DNA of 64,000 nucleotides from Psilocybe azurescens (GCA_023853785.1 JAJIRX010000227.1:49503-113502), one strand, 5' to 3'; positions 1-12,183 are shown, counted from the first letter of the stretch. Notes: a model not told the origin generated them from the letters alone. Numbers and translations: made by a program.

Positions 1-823
1 TAGGAAGTTGAGCGTGTAGTGATTATAGTAGATGTGGACCATTACATGCCTCGTCGCTGAAAGTAATAACATAGTCGTACACCTTGCCACAAGAATAAGC
101 ACGAGAGATGCGATAAGCCAAAAGGGCCGCGCACCAAGATCATGGACGACGCCGTCAATGCATTAGACGAGAGGATATATTCCGTCCTCTACGAAGGCGG
201 TGTAGTTCAGATTCTACTGGATTTGTGGGATAGGTGACGAGACTCACCCATAAATACATGTCGAAAAAGAAACCTGCTAGTAGTTATTGCATGCGGATCG
301 AGGTAACGAACTGAGATCGTATACGCACCTGCACTCGAGGCAGCCAGTCGACGAGGGGGTTGCGGATTCAAGAGCGAACCAGCGTCGTTAAACTGCACAC
401 CAATGTAGTGAGTGAAGGAGCGGACCAGCAGGCTTCAGAGCGACATCAAGGAACAAAGCGGTCTTGAAGTAAAGAGTCGGCGGAGTCTCGAGCGAAGCGG
501 TGGCGAAAGGAGAGAAAGGAGGTAAAATGCACATGACCTTTTTCGGACCTGGACTTCTCCCCAAATTGCATTGGTTGCCTTGATGATATTTCCGCAGAGT
601 TTTGATGGTACGTCGGAAGAACCAGGATTTCTCCACTAACTGACATGATCGCATCAGGACCCATATGAGGATCGTCCGCATTGTCCAGTATGTGCTTTGC
701 AGAGTAAAGTGCTGTAAAGTGATATTTTTGAAGAATAGGTTCACGGGCTCCAAAAAGAGCTAGAAACTTCCGAAATCGAGTATCCGAGCTTGCAATAAAA
801 AAATTGAAAAGGGCAATTTGCAA
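1..823 (-). CDS. Possible exons of an unrecognised intron-containing gene, running off the left edge
   Basis: Not recognised. On the minus strand the stretch around 330-410 reads a plausible exon (..SLLNPQPPRRLAASSAG) that ends at a good donor (GTGCGT near 333). An acceptor CAG follows near 274, then a short exon (FLFRHVFM) and another donor GTGAGT near 250. A second acceptor (GTAG) lies near 190, and the next piece reads towards position 1. Upstream, 446-823 is open on the same strand (125 codons) in a different frame, so at least one further intron or a frameshift would be needed. No domain can be named and the gene limits are unknown. The spacing of splice signals resembles that of the neighbouring real genes, which is the main reason for listing it. 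Confidence 0.25.
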
Positions 824-3240
824 TATCTTTGCAGGCCAATGATTGCATAATTTCGGACGAAGATTTTTGACTTATGATAGCTTTTGATGGATCAATAGTT
901 CTATTTTAGGATGGATCATTTCTGTAACGGTCACTAAAACATGCAAAAGCCTCATTTACCAGCATTTACCTCCGTGTAGTCTTATGAATCAATTCTTAGC
1001 ATTCATGGTGCTTGACTCGCACAGAAGAGTCATAACGCTCAGATATTCCCTAGCCTTCTGTAATAATATGGCGATTTCATAGGTCGTTATCCTCACGCAT
1101 CCACGCGTGTAAATCCTAGAAGCCTGGCTGAGATATCTAGATGCAACGTTAACTCGGGTCAGGATCGGTACTTTTGGATTATATTCTAACAGGATAAAAG
1201 CTTAAAGGTAGCAGCCTTTAGCCAGCTTTAGCATCTTCTTAGCCGTTGAACGAGTCTTTTACAGCAAACGTTGAGTAAACGCCGTCAATTCAGTTGCGGC
1301 TGATGGATCCACTACCATATGCAAGGCACCCATTCAGCCACAACAGTCGGTCTTTTCCGTTCATTGACTTCAAACGTCCAGGTATTCTCCGATTCACGAT
1401 TGTGTCGGTCACGAAGTCGAGCACAATAATGTTGCCTGACGGCACGCAAAACATGGGAAAAGCTAACTTGTCCGTATGTATCAATCGTTAATCGTGAGTC
1501 AGGCTTGCGTTTCGCATGGCTATGACATAACGATTAGTAACCGCATAGGCCTTGTCTCTGTAGGAGGGTTCGTGAATATCAGAGAGATCAAAACGGGCGC
1601 TTGTTCATTCCTGGGTCTTCAGCTTCCCAGTGTAGATAATCTGAACCTTAGCACATATCCAACGAAGGCCCTCTAAGAATCAGGATGAGCACTTCTCAAG
1701 AGTCATTATTCGCCTAGTTTCTACAGACATACACGCAAAAATACCCAGTACGTAAACGGTTCGTGTAACAGGGTCCTTTAATAATCGGCGGACCATGGTT
1801 TCGGGAGGAATTACCCATGTTAGAAAGATTACTTTCCAGAATCAATGCTATATTTGTAACAATGAGACATTTAGACCCTTTTACGCCTCGCGACGACGCG
1901 ACCTAACTTGATGAAGTAAGTTTTATGGTCTTCTAGAGTGTCTTACCATTCAGCCTGGAAAGCGATCGTGTCTACCCGCGTTGCGACTCAGTAGCCTACG
2001 TATTCCTTTGGCAAGGGAAATTATTTGCTCCGGCCGCGCAGAACCACTCTTTCTTGAGCCTCATGCAGATACTGCATTTCGAGTCATTGGCAGTTTAGAG
2101 CTGGGAAAATTTCCTTGACTCGGGCCGATATAGCGACTTGTAAAATGGTGAAGGACGGAGATGTTCACATAAAAGGTGCTTACGCCGACAGGTCACGATG
2201 AGGAAAGAGTGAGTTCTGCAAGTCAAAATGTGATCAACTGAGTCATTTCCCTTTTTCTCTCACGGGTGAGAGATAAATGCAAAACGGAACCCACGGACAC
2301 ATATGTAGGTATGGGCTACGAGGGAGGATCCAGGATCGTGTCCAAGTACTCACATAATTTCTCGCAGGCACTGCCTGGAATTGAAAGAGCTCTGGGTGAC
2401 ATTAAATCAATTGAGTGTGTACTTGAAATGACATGCGTACTGGGCGGCCATTGGATGAATCCATCACGACGTTGTGCTTTGGTACACGTAGGGTTACATT
2501 GGGAGTAGAAACATACAGAAGCATATATATTCAAAGGCAACGACAATATACTAGTCGAAGGAGGCAATGGATGCGAGTTGATGCACCAAACGTCCATTGT
2601 GTCGGGCAGAATGACGCAGAAATAAATATATACATACATAGCATCATAATATAAGCTGCATGATTCGGGAAGATTTGAAGTATATACATACGATGATAGC
2701 TGCCCACGTATGTACTTTGTGAACACTTAGTATGCCACATTCTCGCAGAACCAAGCAAGCGCCTGATTTAATTTCGGGAAGGCAGCCCACTTCGAATTGG
2801 CTTAAGCGCGCGTCTCAATCGCTACCGCGGCCGCCACGTGTGAACCACTTATGCTCTAAGAACCTAACGCGGGATATGAATGCGATCAATGAAAAGTGAT
2901 ACACTTACTCGTTAAGTAACATATTTACTTAAATTGAATAGGGTAGGGCAAAGCTGAACGAAAAGGCTACAAGTGTTAAATGTACAATTATGGTTTTACA
3001 AAGTGACTAACAGATGACGTTGAGCTGAGTGATGTGGTGTCGAAGTCGAAAGGCGAAATGGCAGTTACGATAACGACAGAGTAGAACCCTGGATGATTCT
3101 AAGGCGGATAAGATCGATTGCCCGTGAGGGATTGATTGACGCGGGGGACGGGGTGTTGTGTGGTGTTACAGATCAGATCATGCACGCAGGGCGATTCTCG
3201 GGTCGCAGGGTCTCGAGTTAATAAATCATCGTCATCTACA
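824..3240. other. 2.4 kb without a recognisable gene
   Basis: Only short ORFs are present, on both strands, and none has a motif I recognise. Base composition is mixed and close to that of the genic segment to the right, so this may be diverged intron-rich coding sequence or ordinary intergenic DNA rather than transposon DNA. A minus-strand stretch at 1290-1484 (..FCVPSGNIIVLDFVTDTI..) vaguely resembles a beta-propeller or oxidase blade, but it could not be extended by splicing and is not called. Confidence 0.4.
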
Positions 3241-5323
3241 TCAGATGCCATGATGGATTTCATGAATTTCGCTGGCTCTATCGTCTGGAAGGGTCGCAAA
3301 GGTATCGAGGATGGTGGACAGAACGATGCCGCTCTCGGTTCCGGCGTCCTGCCGCCTGGAAAGGCTGTTGATGTCGCCTGAGTCGCTCTCGTCTTGTTCG
3401 CGCTGGACGCTGAGGATGATGAAGATGACACGGTTGCAGAGCATGGAGTGTAGGGCACGTTGGGGGCTAGGTGAGACGGGAAGATAAAGATGTAAAGTGG
3501 GTAATAGGGTGCGGAAAAATGGGCTGGCTTACTCAGTGAATATGGTTTTTAGTGATGGCTATTGCAGGGTAAGTATGGCAAGTAGGAAGCAATATGTGAG
3601 GAGTTGGTACATACATTTGCGAACAGCGGATAGAGGAGATTGAGCGTGGTCAATACTATTTCAGAATGCCAAGGGTCAGAAAAGGTGATAGGTTGATTGA
3701 GTGTTGGAGACGATTACTTAGTAGATAGATGTAGAATAGAAATCCTGTTCAGTTTTAAGTGTGATTTATAAAACTGTGCATTCAAGAGAAGCATACCGCG
3801 CTTGTAAAGTTGATGTACCCAGGATGAATTTGATTGGCGCACTGGGCGATACATCAGCACATTCTGTAGTTGCAGTTTGCAATGGGAAATGACTTACAAT
3901 GTGCTACTGCTCGTATCGCCGTTAGGACGCAGATGGCTACGGTGCTTCAAGTCAGAGGCAGTGGACAAAGAAGATCTAAAAGGATGCGTACTAGTTTCTG
4001 AAATTAAAATGGCAATGAAGCTGATGACGATCATCTTGTTAGACGATTTTAAGACGCATCCGAAGAAAAAATCCGGGTTCTCCTCCACGACTGATCGACA
4101 GAGAAAAGAAAAGAACGAGGTTTAATAAAGGCGTTGAGGCAGGGGTGGGCGGGGACTCACAATAGAGGGAGTCTAGATATAACTTGGACGACACGATGGC
4201 AGACACTGCTGTACCCTGATTGATTGTGAAAGGCGTCAGCTACTCAAGAGTTGCTTACGGGGTCAAGAGTTCCATGGAATTCATGGATCCGAATAAGATG
4301 TATTGGGATTGATTACTGACCGTGATGACAACAGCCAAGATGCCACATACCCATCGATTCCGTTCCCAGATTGCGATGGTTCGAAGGACGAGGATTCCTA
4401 TCAGACCAACCAGTGTCAATTTGTTTTGTATCGTAGGGAAGTGCAAAGCAATTGACCTTGAGTAATTTCGATACCAGCCGTATTGAGCCCTGTAAAAGAT
4501 TAAAGTCGGTTTAGTGTTTAGAGTTTGCATTTCAAGAGTTGTAAGTAATTGCCAATTAAGGGCATGATAAGAAATTAAGCTTGGTACTCACATGTGATTA
4601 GTGAATATTGGCGATGGCAGGCCTTCGGGTGACCGAAATATCTCAGCTGGGAGTTCGTATGGGAGTAGTGTTTTGAGAGGGACTGACCTCAGGCGAGAGC
4701 ATAACCTTCAAAGCTGCGTGACATGGCGGATGGGTTAGAGATATGCGAGGTGCGAGGCGTGTCAAGTGGGTTTGGCGTACCATATAAACTGAGAGTGAGA
4801 TCGATGAAGGGGAGATAGCGATTCAACACGAAAAGGTAGGTCCCGAAAGATCGACGTCTTGACCACACATATGCTACCTGGAAGAATGAAAGGAGAGAAG
4901 TTGGCATCGGGTTGATTGATCGCAAAAGGCAAGAATGGGGGTCATCGAGAACTCACCTCTCGATCGAGGGTACATAAGTAGTCGTAGATCTGCTTTCAGA
5001 GGTAAGAGGGAGGATCGCGGTATTATTGAAGGAAGAGAGAATCACGTAAATGGAAAGGGTTGCAGTGACCATTGCATGCTTGAAGAATATGTGCTGTTAG
5101 GGATGAAATTGGGTGGGTTAGGTTTACTATTGTTCACATGGTTCCCATTCGAGGGGGCGAACGGATGGATGTATTGACGAGAAGGGCGTACTTCGGTAAA
5201 AGGGATGACTTTGGCACGGCTGAAGACGTCGACGAGAGTGGAAGGGAGAAGATTGAGTGTTGAGGAGAGGGAGTCGGGCATGGGGAAGGGGTGCGGGGGG
5301 ATGTTCAAAGTTTCAGGACTCAT
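3241..5323 (-). CDS. DUF6533-type seven-transmembrane protein, 16 small exons, 352 aa
   Basis: Predicted integral membrane protein of the DUF6533 family, which is common in agaricomycetes and of unknown function. I could splice 16 exons with GT-AG introns that keep one frame: 5323-5192, 5093-5046, 4989-4957, 4877-4781, 4713-4688, then short exons down to the last one, 3466-3241. The exon lengths sum to 1059 nt, exactly 353 codons with the TGA at 3241-3243. The N-terminal family signature is visible as YDYLCTLDRE joined to VAYVWSRRRSF, then a helix ending in LNRYLPFIDLTLSLY. Further helices include WLNTAGIEITQ, ILVLRTIAIWERNRW, SNKMIVISFIAILISETT and ICVLTAIRAVAHL. The LQRVLHS-like motif before the cytosolic tail reads PQRALHSMLCNRVIF. 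The tail is short, polar and acidic. The start was chosen because its 44 codons join in phase to the second exon. The gene is divergent from the TMEM19 gene. Exon borders in the 4500-4680 region are the least certain. Confidence 0.85.
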
Positions 5324-5920
5324 ATGTTTTTAATTTGAAATAAATTGTGATCGTGATGGTGGGCATTGGAGAGGAGCTTGGAAGGGGGTACCGGAGGCTA
5401 CCGGTCTCAATCCCTTTGGCACATCTGCGAAATATATCCAACTTTGTAGCCCTTCTTTAGGGTAATTCGGTCTTGAGATGTCCAAGGATAAGGAGGTTGA
5501 TACATCTGACCCGTTGGATGGTCGAAAGAAGGTCAAGAAATGTCGGAAAGCAGAAGGCAGATCCTGTCACGGCGTCCGGTCGTACGCAATCCCAAATGAT
5601 TTCTGATGGGAAATGTCCTTTTATGGTCCTTTTCGAGTATTTTCCCCGTCCTAATGGGTTATTCTCTGTCAAACAGAAGGTAGAGACGGAAAACTTGGGA
5701 GCAATAGTCTGCAATAGTATGGGTTTTGGACTCTTGGAGGGACCAAGGTGCGGGATTAAACCACGGTTTAGGCTGTTTTGGGCTACCGCCCATGCCGATC
5801 GCACGCACGCTTACGCACGTGGCTACTGTGGGGTCATCTTCTCTTTCTCATCAACCCGTCGCAACCACAAGGAATTGAACACAGAAGGCGTCAGAAAAGG
5901 AACGAAGGAAAGGAACAAGA
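5324..5920. promoter_or_regulatory. Shared upstream region between two divergent genes
   Basis: 597 bp separate the start of the minus-strand DUF6533 gene and the plus-strand TMEM19 gene, so it must hold both promoters. A long ORF crosses it (5473-6096) but has no domain and overlaps the real TMEM19 exon in another frame, so I treat it as chance. No TATA box or operator could be assigned with confidence. Confidence 0.4.
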
Positions 5921-7143
5921 ATGCAAATACCGCTGCTACCCGCTGCTTTTGCGCTATTGCTCAGTGGACATGGTTTACGAAGGGGATCGCTTTCTCCCAG
6001 CGGTGCTTTCGCTGCTCTGGTCATTGGATTTCTAATGATGGCGGGCGGAAGCAGCGTTTTCGGGGTGGCGTTGATAGGATTCTATCTTGTCGGTAGCCGT
6101 GCTACAAAGTGTGAGTAGGACAGGTGCATACTATAGGATGCGGGACCGTATATTCTAATCTAGGACGGAACTCTTCCCTTCCACCCACGGGATATAGATG
6201 GCAAGAATAGAAAGGCCAAGTTGGAAGAGGGATATCAGGAAGCTGGTTATCGATCTGGGTGGCAGGTTCTGTGCAACAGCGTGTCAGCTTTGATCGCGTC
6301 TTTCCTGTGGAACGCTGCTTTCGCGCCGCGCAGTGTTCAGGCGGCTGTTACCCGTACTCTACTAGGCGTCGACGTAGGGTATTCCGTTATGGGTTTAAAG
6401 GGACCCGTAGCGTATGATAGATCCAGCGAAGGCTGGTGCCCTGTGTCGACGACGGTGTCCGATGGTTGGAGTCGCGCGCTGCTGTTTGCCGCTCTTGGGT
6501 GAGTTGCGCCTACGGTATACATCGTTTAATATTATTTTGATATAGTATTAAATGCAGTCACTTTGCCTGCTGCTTAGGAGATACACTTGCGTCTGAGCTG
6601 GGCATTCTATCGCGCTCACGGCCTAGATTAATCACGACGTTGAAGGCCGTTCCGCCTGGAACCAATGGGGCGATGTCGGTAGGAGGAACGGTGGCCTCAA
6701 TCGTGGGCGGGGGCATCGTAGGCGCGCTGATGGGCGTGACGTTAATTTTAGAGAACGCCAAGTGCGGACAGGAGTGGAGTTATATTTTATTTGAAATGGT
6801 GGGGTGGGGGATGTGGAGGGGGGGTTGGAAGCCTGGTACGCTCCAGATCAGTCTCTTCAGATTTAATTACCCAACATATGTTTTTTTTGTCCCTAGGTGG
6901 ATTCATTCCTCGGGGCGACGGTGCAGCAGACACGGTACTCGACGAAAAGCAAAGTTGTGCTCCAGGACTCAAGTAAATTGGGCGGTCAGGTCATTAGCGG
7001 ATGGAACATATTGACAAATAATCAGGTAAGAACTGCGGCTCTGGCGGAACATCATGGCTAAATTAGGATCAAATTTGCAGGTTAATTTGGTCTCGAGTGT
7101 TTTTTGTGCGGCGATGGCAGGATGGATAAGTCGGATAGTGTGA
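5921..7143 (+). CDS. TMEM19/DUF92 family integral membrane protein, five exons, about 319 aa
   Basis: Polytopic membrane protein of the TMEM19 (DUF92) family; the molecular function is not established. Exons: 5921-6110, 6198-6498, 6558-6835, 6897-7025, 7081-7143 (stop TGA). Family blocks appear in the expected order: LSPSGAFAALVIGFLMMAGG in exon 1, TKYGKNRKAKLEEGYQ across junction 1-2, CLGDTLASELGILSRSRPR with ITTLKAVPPGTNGAMSVGG in exon 3, VDSFLGATVQQTRYS in exon 4, and a last helix ending WISRIV. The ATG at 5921 starts directly on the first hydrophobic helix. The exon sum is 961 nt, one more than a multiple of three. The extra base lies in the G7 run at 6818-6824, because the frame needed for the conserved GVGSLVDSFLG block is restored by removing one G. 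This looks like a homopolymer error rather than a dead gene. Only 127 bp separate its stop from the glycogen synthase ATG. Confidence 0.88.
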
Positions 7144-7270
7144 TGTCATCGTCTTTTTGTACAGATAGGATAGTTTTTCGCAGGATATTTCCCGATATAG
7201 ATACCTCCTGAATGTGAACTTGGGAATTTTTGGGAATTCTCGCTTGCTCTCCTCTTCATACCCCTCTCCC

Positions 7271-9969
7271 ATGTCCGAAGTAAAGCGCGACGTCCACAAC
7301 CCCCTTCTCTTCGAGTGTGCTTGGGAGGTCGCCAACAAGGTTGGCGGTATCTACACCGTTATCAAGACGAAGGTCCCCGTCACAGTATCAGAATATGGCG
7401 ACAGATACTGCCTCATCGGCCCACTATCCTACAAGACAGCTCCGATGGAGGTGGAGGCAGAGGAGCCCACAGACGAGCATCTGGCAGCGACTCTAGAGTC
7501 CATGCGCGCTCAGGGCGTCAAAGCCTTGTATGGTCGATGGTTGATCGAGGGTAACCCCCATGTCCTCCCTGTTCGATACTGGAAGCGTCTATTCGCGCTT
7601 GGATGAATGGAAGGGCGACCTCTGGAACCTGGCGGGCATTCCGAGTCCTCCGAGTGACCATGAAACCAACGAGACCATCGTTTTTGGCTACCTCGTAGCT
7701 TGGTTCCTCGGTGATGTCAGTGTTCCCACCCTATTCCGCATTTCATGCTCACGTCATTGCAGTATGTTGCCCGTCAATTGACCACGGCAGTCATTGCCCA
7801 CTTCCACGAGTGGCAGGCTGGTCTCGCTATCCCCCTTTGTCGTAAACGACACATCGATGTTACTACTGTCTTCACCACTCATGCAACTCTCCTTGGTCGC
7901 TATCTCTGCGCTGGCTCAGTCGATTTCTATAACAATCTACAATACTTCGACGTCGACCACGAGGCAGGAAAGAGGGGAATATACCACCGCTATTGCATTG
8001 AACGCTCAGCTACTCACTGCGCCGATGTTTTCACAACTGTTTCTCACATCACCGCCTACGAAAGCGAACATCTACTAAAGAGGAAACCCGATGGCGTCCT
8101 TCCTAATGGTTTGAACGTCGTCAAGTTCCAGGCTATTCACGAGTTCCAAAACTTGCATGCTACAAGCAAGGCAAAGATCAACGAATTTATTAGGGGTCAT
8201 TTCTACGGCCATTACGATTTCAATCTCGACAACACACTCTATGTAAGTCCCAATTGATGGCGTATGGCTTGGCTTCTAATTGAGACATTTTAGATGTTTA
8301 CGGCTGGAAGGTATGAATACAGGAACAAAGGAGTAGATATGTTCATTGAATCCCTTGCTCGTGGGTCAAAGATTTCCGCATTCTCTCTCTGTCTAATTTA
8401 TGATTTACAGGTTTAAATTTCCAACTACAGAAGGCAGGGTCGGACGTCACTATTGTGGCCTTTATTATTATGCCCGCTGCTACACATTCTTATACCATTG
8501 AGGCGCTGAAAGGACAAGCAGTGACGAAACAACTCCGCGACACTGTCACGGAAATCCAAAATCGAATTGGCGCTCGACTATTCGACCATGCCGCTCGTTT
8601 CCATGGGTAATTACTATCTGTCGTCACTTTGCCAGGCTCCGGCGCTCTAATAAGATGGATTCAACAGGGAAGAAAAGTTCATGCCTACGCCAGAAGAATT
8701 GCTTTCCGAAGAAGATCAAGTTCTCCTAAAACGTCGCATCTTTGCTTTGAAGCGCAACTCACTACCTCCTATCGTCACTCACAACATGGCTGATGACGCT
8801 AACGACCCCATTCTCAACCAAATCCGTCGTGTCAAATTGTTCAACGACAGTCACGACCGTGTCAAAATCATCTTCCACCCCGATTTCTTGAATAGCAACA
8901 ATCCCATTCTTGGACTCGATTACGAGGAGTTCGTGCGAGGATGCCATCTTGGTGTCTTTCCCAGTTATTACGAACCGTGGGGGTATACGCCAGCGGAGTG
9001 TACGGTCGTAAGTTGATTTGCCACTGTATCCGATATCTGGTTGTTGACTGTCTCTGTTCAGATGGGTATTCCTTCTATCACGACGAATCTTTCCGGGTTT
9101 GGGTGTTTCATGCAAGATCTCATCGAGCACCCCGAAGACGAAGGCTGCTATATCATCGACCGCCGCATGCAATCCGTCGAGGACTCTGTCAACCAACTAA
9201 CCAACAATATGTTCAGCTTCACGCAAAAAACCCGCCGACAGCGCATCAACCAGCGCAATCGCGTCGAACGTTTGAGCCCGCTGTTGGACTGGAAGAACCT
9301 CGGGATCGAGTACAGCAAGGCTCGGCAGTTGGCGCTCCGTCGTGCTTATCCGGACGCATTTTACAATAATGATGGGGAGGATATCTATTCGGATTCGTTT
9401 GCAGAGAGCGATTACTTTGGGGGCGGTGTTGAGAGGATGAAGCCCGGCAGTATGCCTGCGAGCCCGCGTCTTAGGGGCATGGCGACTCCTGGTGATATGG
9501 GTACTTTGACCGAAGATGTGAGCATTCTGTCGTTATTTCTTGTTGTTCGTCGTACTGACATGCGACTTGCTATGTAGATGCAAGCCTTGAATACCAGTGA
9601 CTACCGTGGACATAACTGGCCTGGATCTAACGTCGACGAGGATGATTCGTATCCTTTGTACGTATTCCTTTCTTTTGCCCTTCTCTTCCTTCCTTCTACC
9701 TTTCATTCTGTCCTCCATCCCTGCATCCGTCGTTCCATCCATCATCTTCCTCTATTCCATGAATGAATGTTTGCTGATCTTTTTCTCGTTCAATTAACAG
9801 CCCATTGGTCATGAAAGTGCGTTCTCGATCCGGCTCGGTCATGAGCGGCGCGAGCACACCTGGCGGCGGTGCATTTAAGAGTCTCAGCGAGGGCGATTTG
9901 AGGAAGGCGGATGCTGCGCTGAGCCAGGTTAATGGACATACCAACGGAGCGAATGGGTACAGTAAATAG
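7271..9969 (+). CDS. GSY1: Glycogen synthase (UDP-glucose:glycogen glucosyltransferase, GT3), eight exons, about 743 aa
   Basis: Cytosolic enzyme that extends alpha-1,4-glucan chains of glycogen from UDP-glucose. Exons: 7271-7715, 7763-8242, 8294-8360, 8411-8606, 8668-9007, 9062-9517, 9578-9657, 9801-9969 (TAG), all with GT-AG introns. Near the N-terminus [20 protein letters not shown] carries the nucleotide-sugar binding loop. The GT3 catalytic pair appears in [13 protein letters not shown] (Glu about 498 and 506). The arginine-rich regulatory helix that senses glucose-6-phosphate in yeast Gsy2 is present as [15 protein letters not shown] (about 566-580). The serine-rich tail ([24 protein letters not shown]) resembles the phosphorylated C-terminus of fungal enzymes. 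Exons sum to 2233 nt; removing one base gives exactly 744 codons. The extra base is a C in CTCCCTG at 7567-7569, where the frame passes from [11 protein letters not shown] to [20 protein letters not shown]. An ATG upstream at 7214 is in frame but would add a non-family leader, so 7271 is preferred. The symbol follows yeast usage. Confidence 0.95.
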
Positions 9970-10300
9970 ACGGGATTCGGACACGGGATGGTTAACGTGG
10001 TGTTTAGAATCATTTTCGGATGATATTGATTCATTACAATACCGAGTACCAAATACGAAATACCAATACCAACCCTACAGACTCTTTGCTTTTTTGTTCT
10101 TGGAGTAGCAAGTGAAAGTGAGCTGCTTATTTTAATCAAGTTCTAGTGTGTACAAAAACTTTGCAAAAACTCCAGATGTTATTAAAAAAATTTGTGATTT
10201 GATATTGAATTTTTGTTAAGGCCATGAGTGTATTCATGTCTGGAGAAATTTTAAAAATAAAATAAAATAAAAAAAAAGAGGGAGAAGAGTGAAAAACAAA
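9970..10300. other. 3' flank of glycogen synthase
   Basis: No gene seen. Composition changes gradually from genic to A-rich (an A-rich tract at 10250-10300) just before the G17 run. Probably the 3' UTR and downstream DNA of the glycogen synthase gene. Confidence 0.4.
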
Positions 10301-10317
10301 GGGGGGGGGGGGGGGGG
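10301..10317. repeat. G17 homopolymer at the gene/transposon boundary
   Basis: Seventeen consecutive G. It lies exactly where normal genic DNA ends and AT-rich transposon DNA begins. It could be a real tract or an assembly or gap-closing artefact. Confidence 0.9.
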
Positions 10318-10360
10318 TTTCACTGTAAGCACAGTCTTCCTAATGCCGTGGGTATGAAGC

Positions 10361-12183
10361 TACACTGTTACAATGTTTATGAATCTCAAATAAACTAAAA
10401 ATAACTCATGAACTAAGTATGCTACAACCTTGAAATTTTAAATGTAAATAGCCTTGCATATAATCTACCTAAACATATATAAATAATTATATCAGCATAA
10501 TGTCTTTCCACACTATAAATCATTTAAAGTAATATATACATTGTAATAATTTTGTTCCTCTCAAAATTATATACTATATGAGAGTTTTTAGTGTTGATAA
10601 ATCTGGACCTAGAAAACAGACAATATATCTCAGTCTAAAATAAGAATAATTTATGCCATTGATATGTACCTAGAAAACAGACAACATATCTACTAATCTA
10701 TCAGTTCTACTGCAAATAATATATATAAAATGGGATGCATACCTCAGTCTAAAATAAGAGCAACTGAGGTATGTTGTAGAGGAGATATTATATATCTTCC
10801 CATAGGATAAAGGTCTATAGTCTACATGAAATAAAGGGTGAAGAGAAATAATAGAATGATGGTGGAATAAAAGTGAACAGCACCTAAAGTGCCTTTGTCA
10901 TGCCAGTGAATTCTCAACATTTAGTACTTGATATAGCCTCTCTTGGCTTTTGCCACAGCCTCTACCCTTTTAGACACACTTTCTATCAAATTCTGACAGA
11001 CAGAAGCTGGATTTTTACTCCAAACCTTCTGAATCTTTTCTAAAGTTCTCCTATACTAGAAGAGGGAGTTGATAGTCTGAAAGCATAGCCTTGAGGTGAA
11101 TCCAAAGTGTTCAATTGGGTTGAGATCTGCTGATTGAGAGAGCCACACCATAACTTCTATACCACTATTTTCTAGCTATTTCATAACCTTTTTGCTCTTG
11201 TGCTTGGAGTCATTATTTTGCTGAAAAACAACATCCTTTGGCTTCTTGTTGTAATATTCAAGGCCTTGCTATAGTTCATCTTCCTCTTCCAAACTTGACT
11301 ATGCTCTTTACCAGTCTATCAGAAAGTGTTTCTTCTAGCCTTTTCCATATCCATTTCCTCCCATCTGATCCTAAACAATTGATTTTGGTTTCATCTGGGT
11401 AGACAACCTGCTTTCAGTCATCAACAGTACAGTGTATGTGAGATATTGCAGAGTCCATACACTTCTTTTACATTGTTTGAAGAGAAAAGACTGTTTTCTC
11501 TCTTAACTATAGCTTTAATCCAGTGTTTTGAAGTGCTTGTCAAACTGTCTTTGATAAAAGTGATAAAGAGGCTGGTTGGTAATATCTTATAAGGTTTTGG
11601 CAATCTCAACAGCATTTCAGCTTTGCAAGAAGCGATAAAATGTAGAGCATATTAAATATTGAATAGTAAAACCTCACAAGAATGGCCACCAGTGGACTTG
11701 AAAAGGTCAGAACAATATTTTTTGTGGATATGAAATATAGATGCAGTAGAATAACCAATAGTTTCTTCAATTTTATAAGCAGAATGTCTTTAGTTGAAAA
11801 GATGAATAATGTGGTTGCATTGGATAAAGGTAAATTGGTGCATAATAGAATAATGGGTTGTGGAGGGCTGTAAGCATTGTACAAGAGTATAAATATATAT
11901 ATCAATCTAGTCACATGATTTTATATGTATTTATTTGGTTGTAATCATCAAAATCAGATGATTTGGCTAAGAGAAACAAAGATTATTACAATATATATGT
12001 ACTTTTAAATAATTTATAGTGTGGAAAGAAATTATGCTGACATAATTATTTATATATATATGGGTGAATAATATATAGAGATATCTATATTTAAAATTTC
12101 AAGATTATAGCATATTTAGTTCCTGAGTTATTTTTGGTTTACTTGAAATTCATAAAACATGGTAACAGTTTTATCCCTCACTG
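10361..12183 (-). mobile_element. Tc1/mariner element, family A, degraded, with ~200-bp nested terminal inverted repeats
   Basis: The right end (about 11975-12183) finishes with CCCTCACTG followed by TA. Its reverse complement matches the left arm (10361-10575) over about 200 bp, including an internal TATGCTATAATCTTGAAATTTTA-like block and a CACTATAAAT block. The outermost bases of the left end are lost or altered. Each arm is itself flanked by inverted copies of the terminal motif: ...TGTTACAATG at the outer side and CATTGTAATAATTTTGTTCCTC at the inner side of the left arm. The transposase relic inside is on the minus strand. The same family provides the solo module at 41797-42001. Confidence 0.75.
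10926..11650 (-). pseudogene. Tc1/mariner transposase relic of family A
   Basis: A DDE transposase broken by stops and frameshifts. Reading the minus strand, one sees a first-aspartate block (SDETKINCLGSDGRK-like, about 11345-11400), a QQNNDSKHKSKK block near 11215 that corresponds to the second aspartate, a SADLNPIEHFG block near 11120 that holds the third acidic residue, and the typical C-terminus NLIESVSKRVEAVAKAKRG ending in KY near 10930. At least two in-frame stops interrupt the reading, so it cannot encode an active enzyme. Confidence 0.8.

Noticed and set aside
1290..1491. Overlapping 64-65 codon ORFs on both strands resembling a propeller oxidase fragment
   Set aside because: The similarity is too weak and no neighbouring exons could be joined.
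5473..6096. 207-codon plus-strand ORF upstream of TMEM19
   Set aside because: It overlaps the real TMEM19 first exon in another frame and has no recognisable domain.
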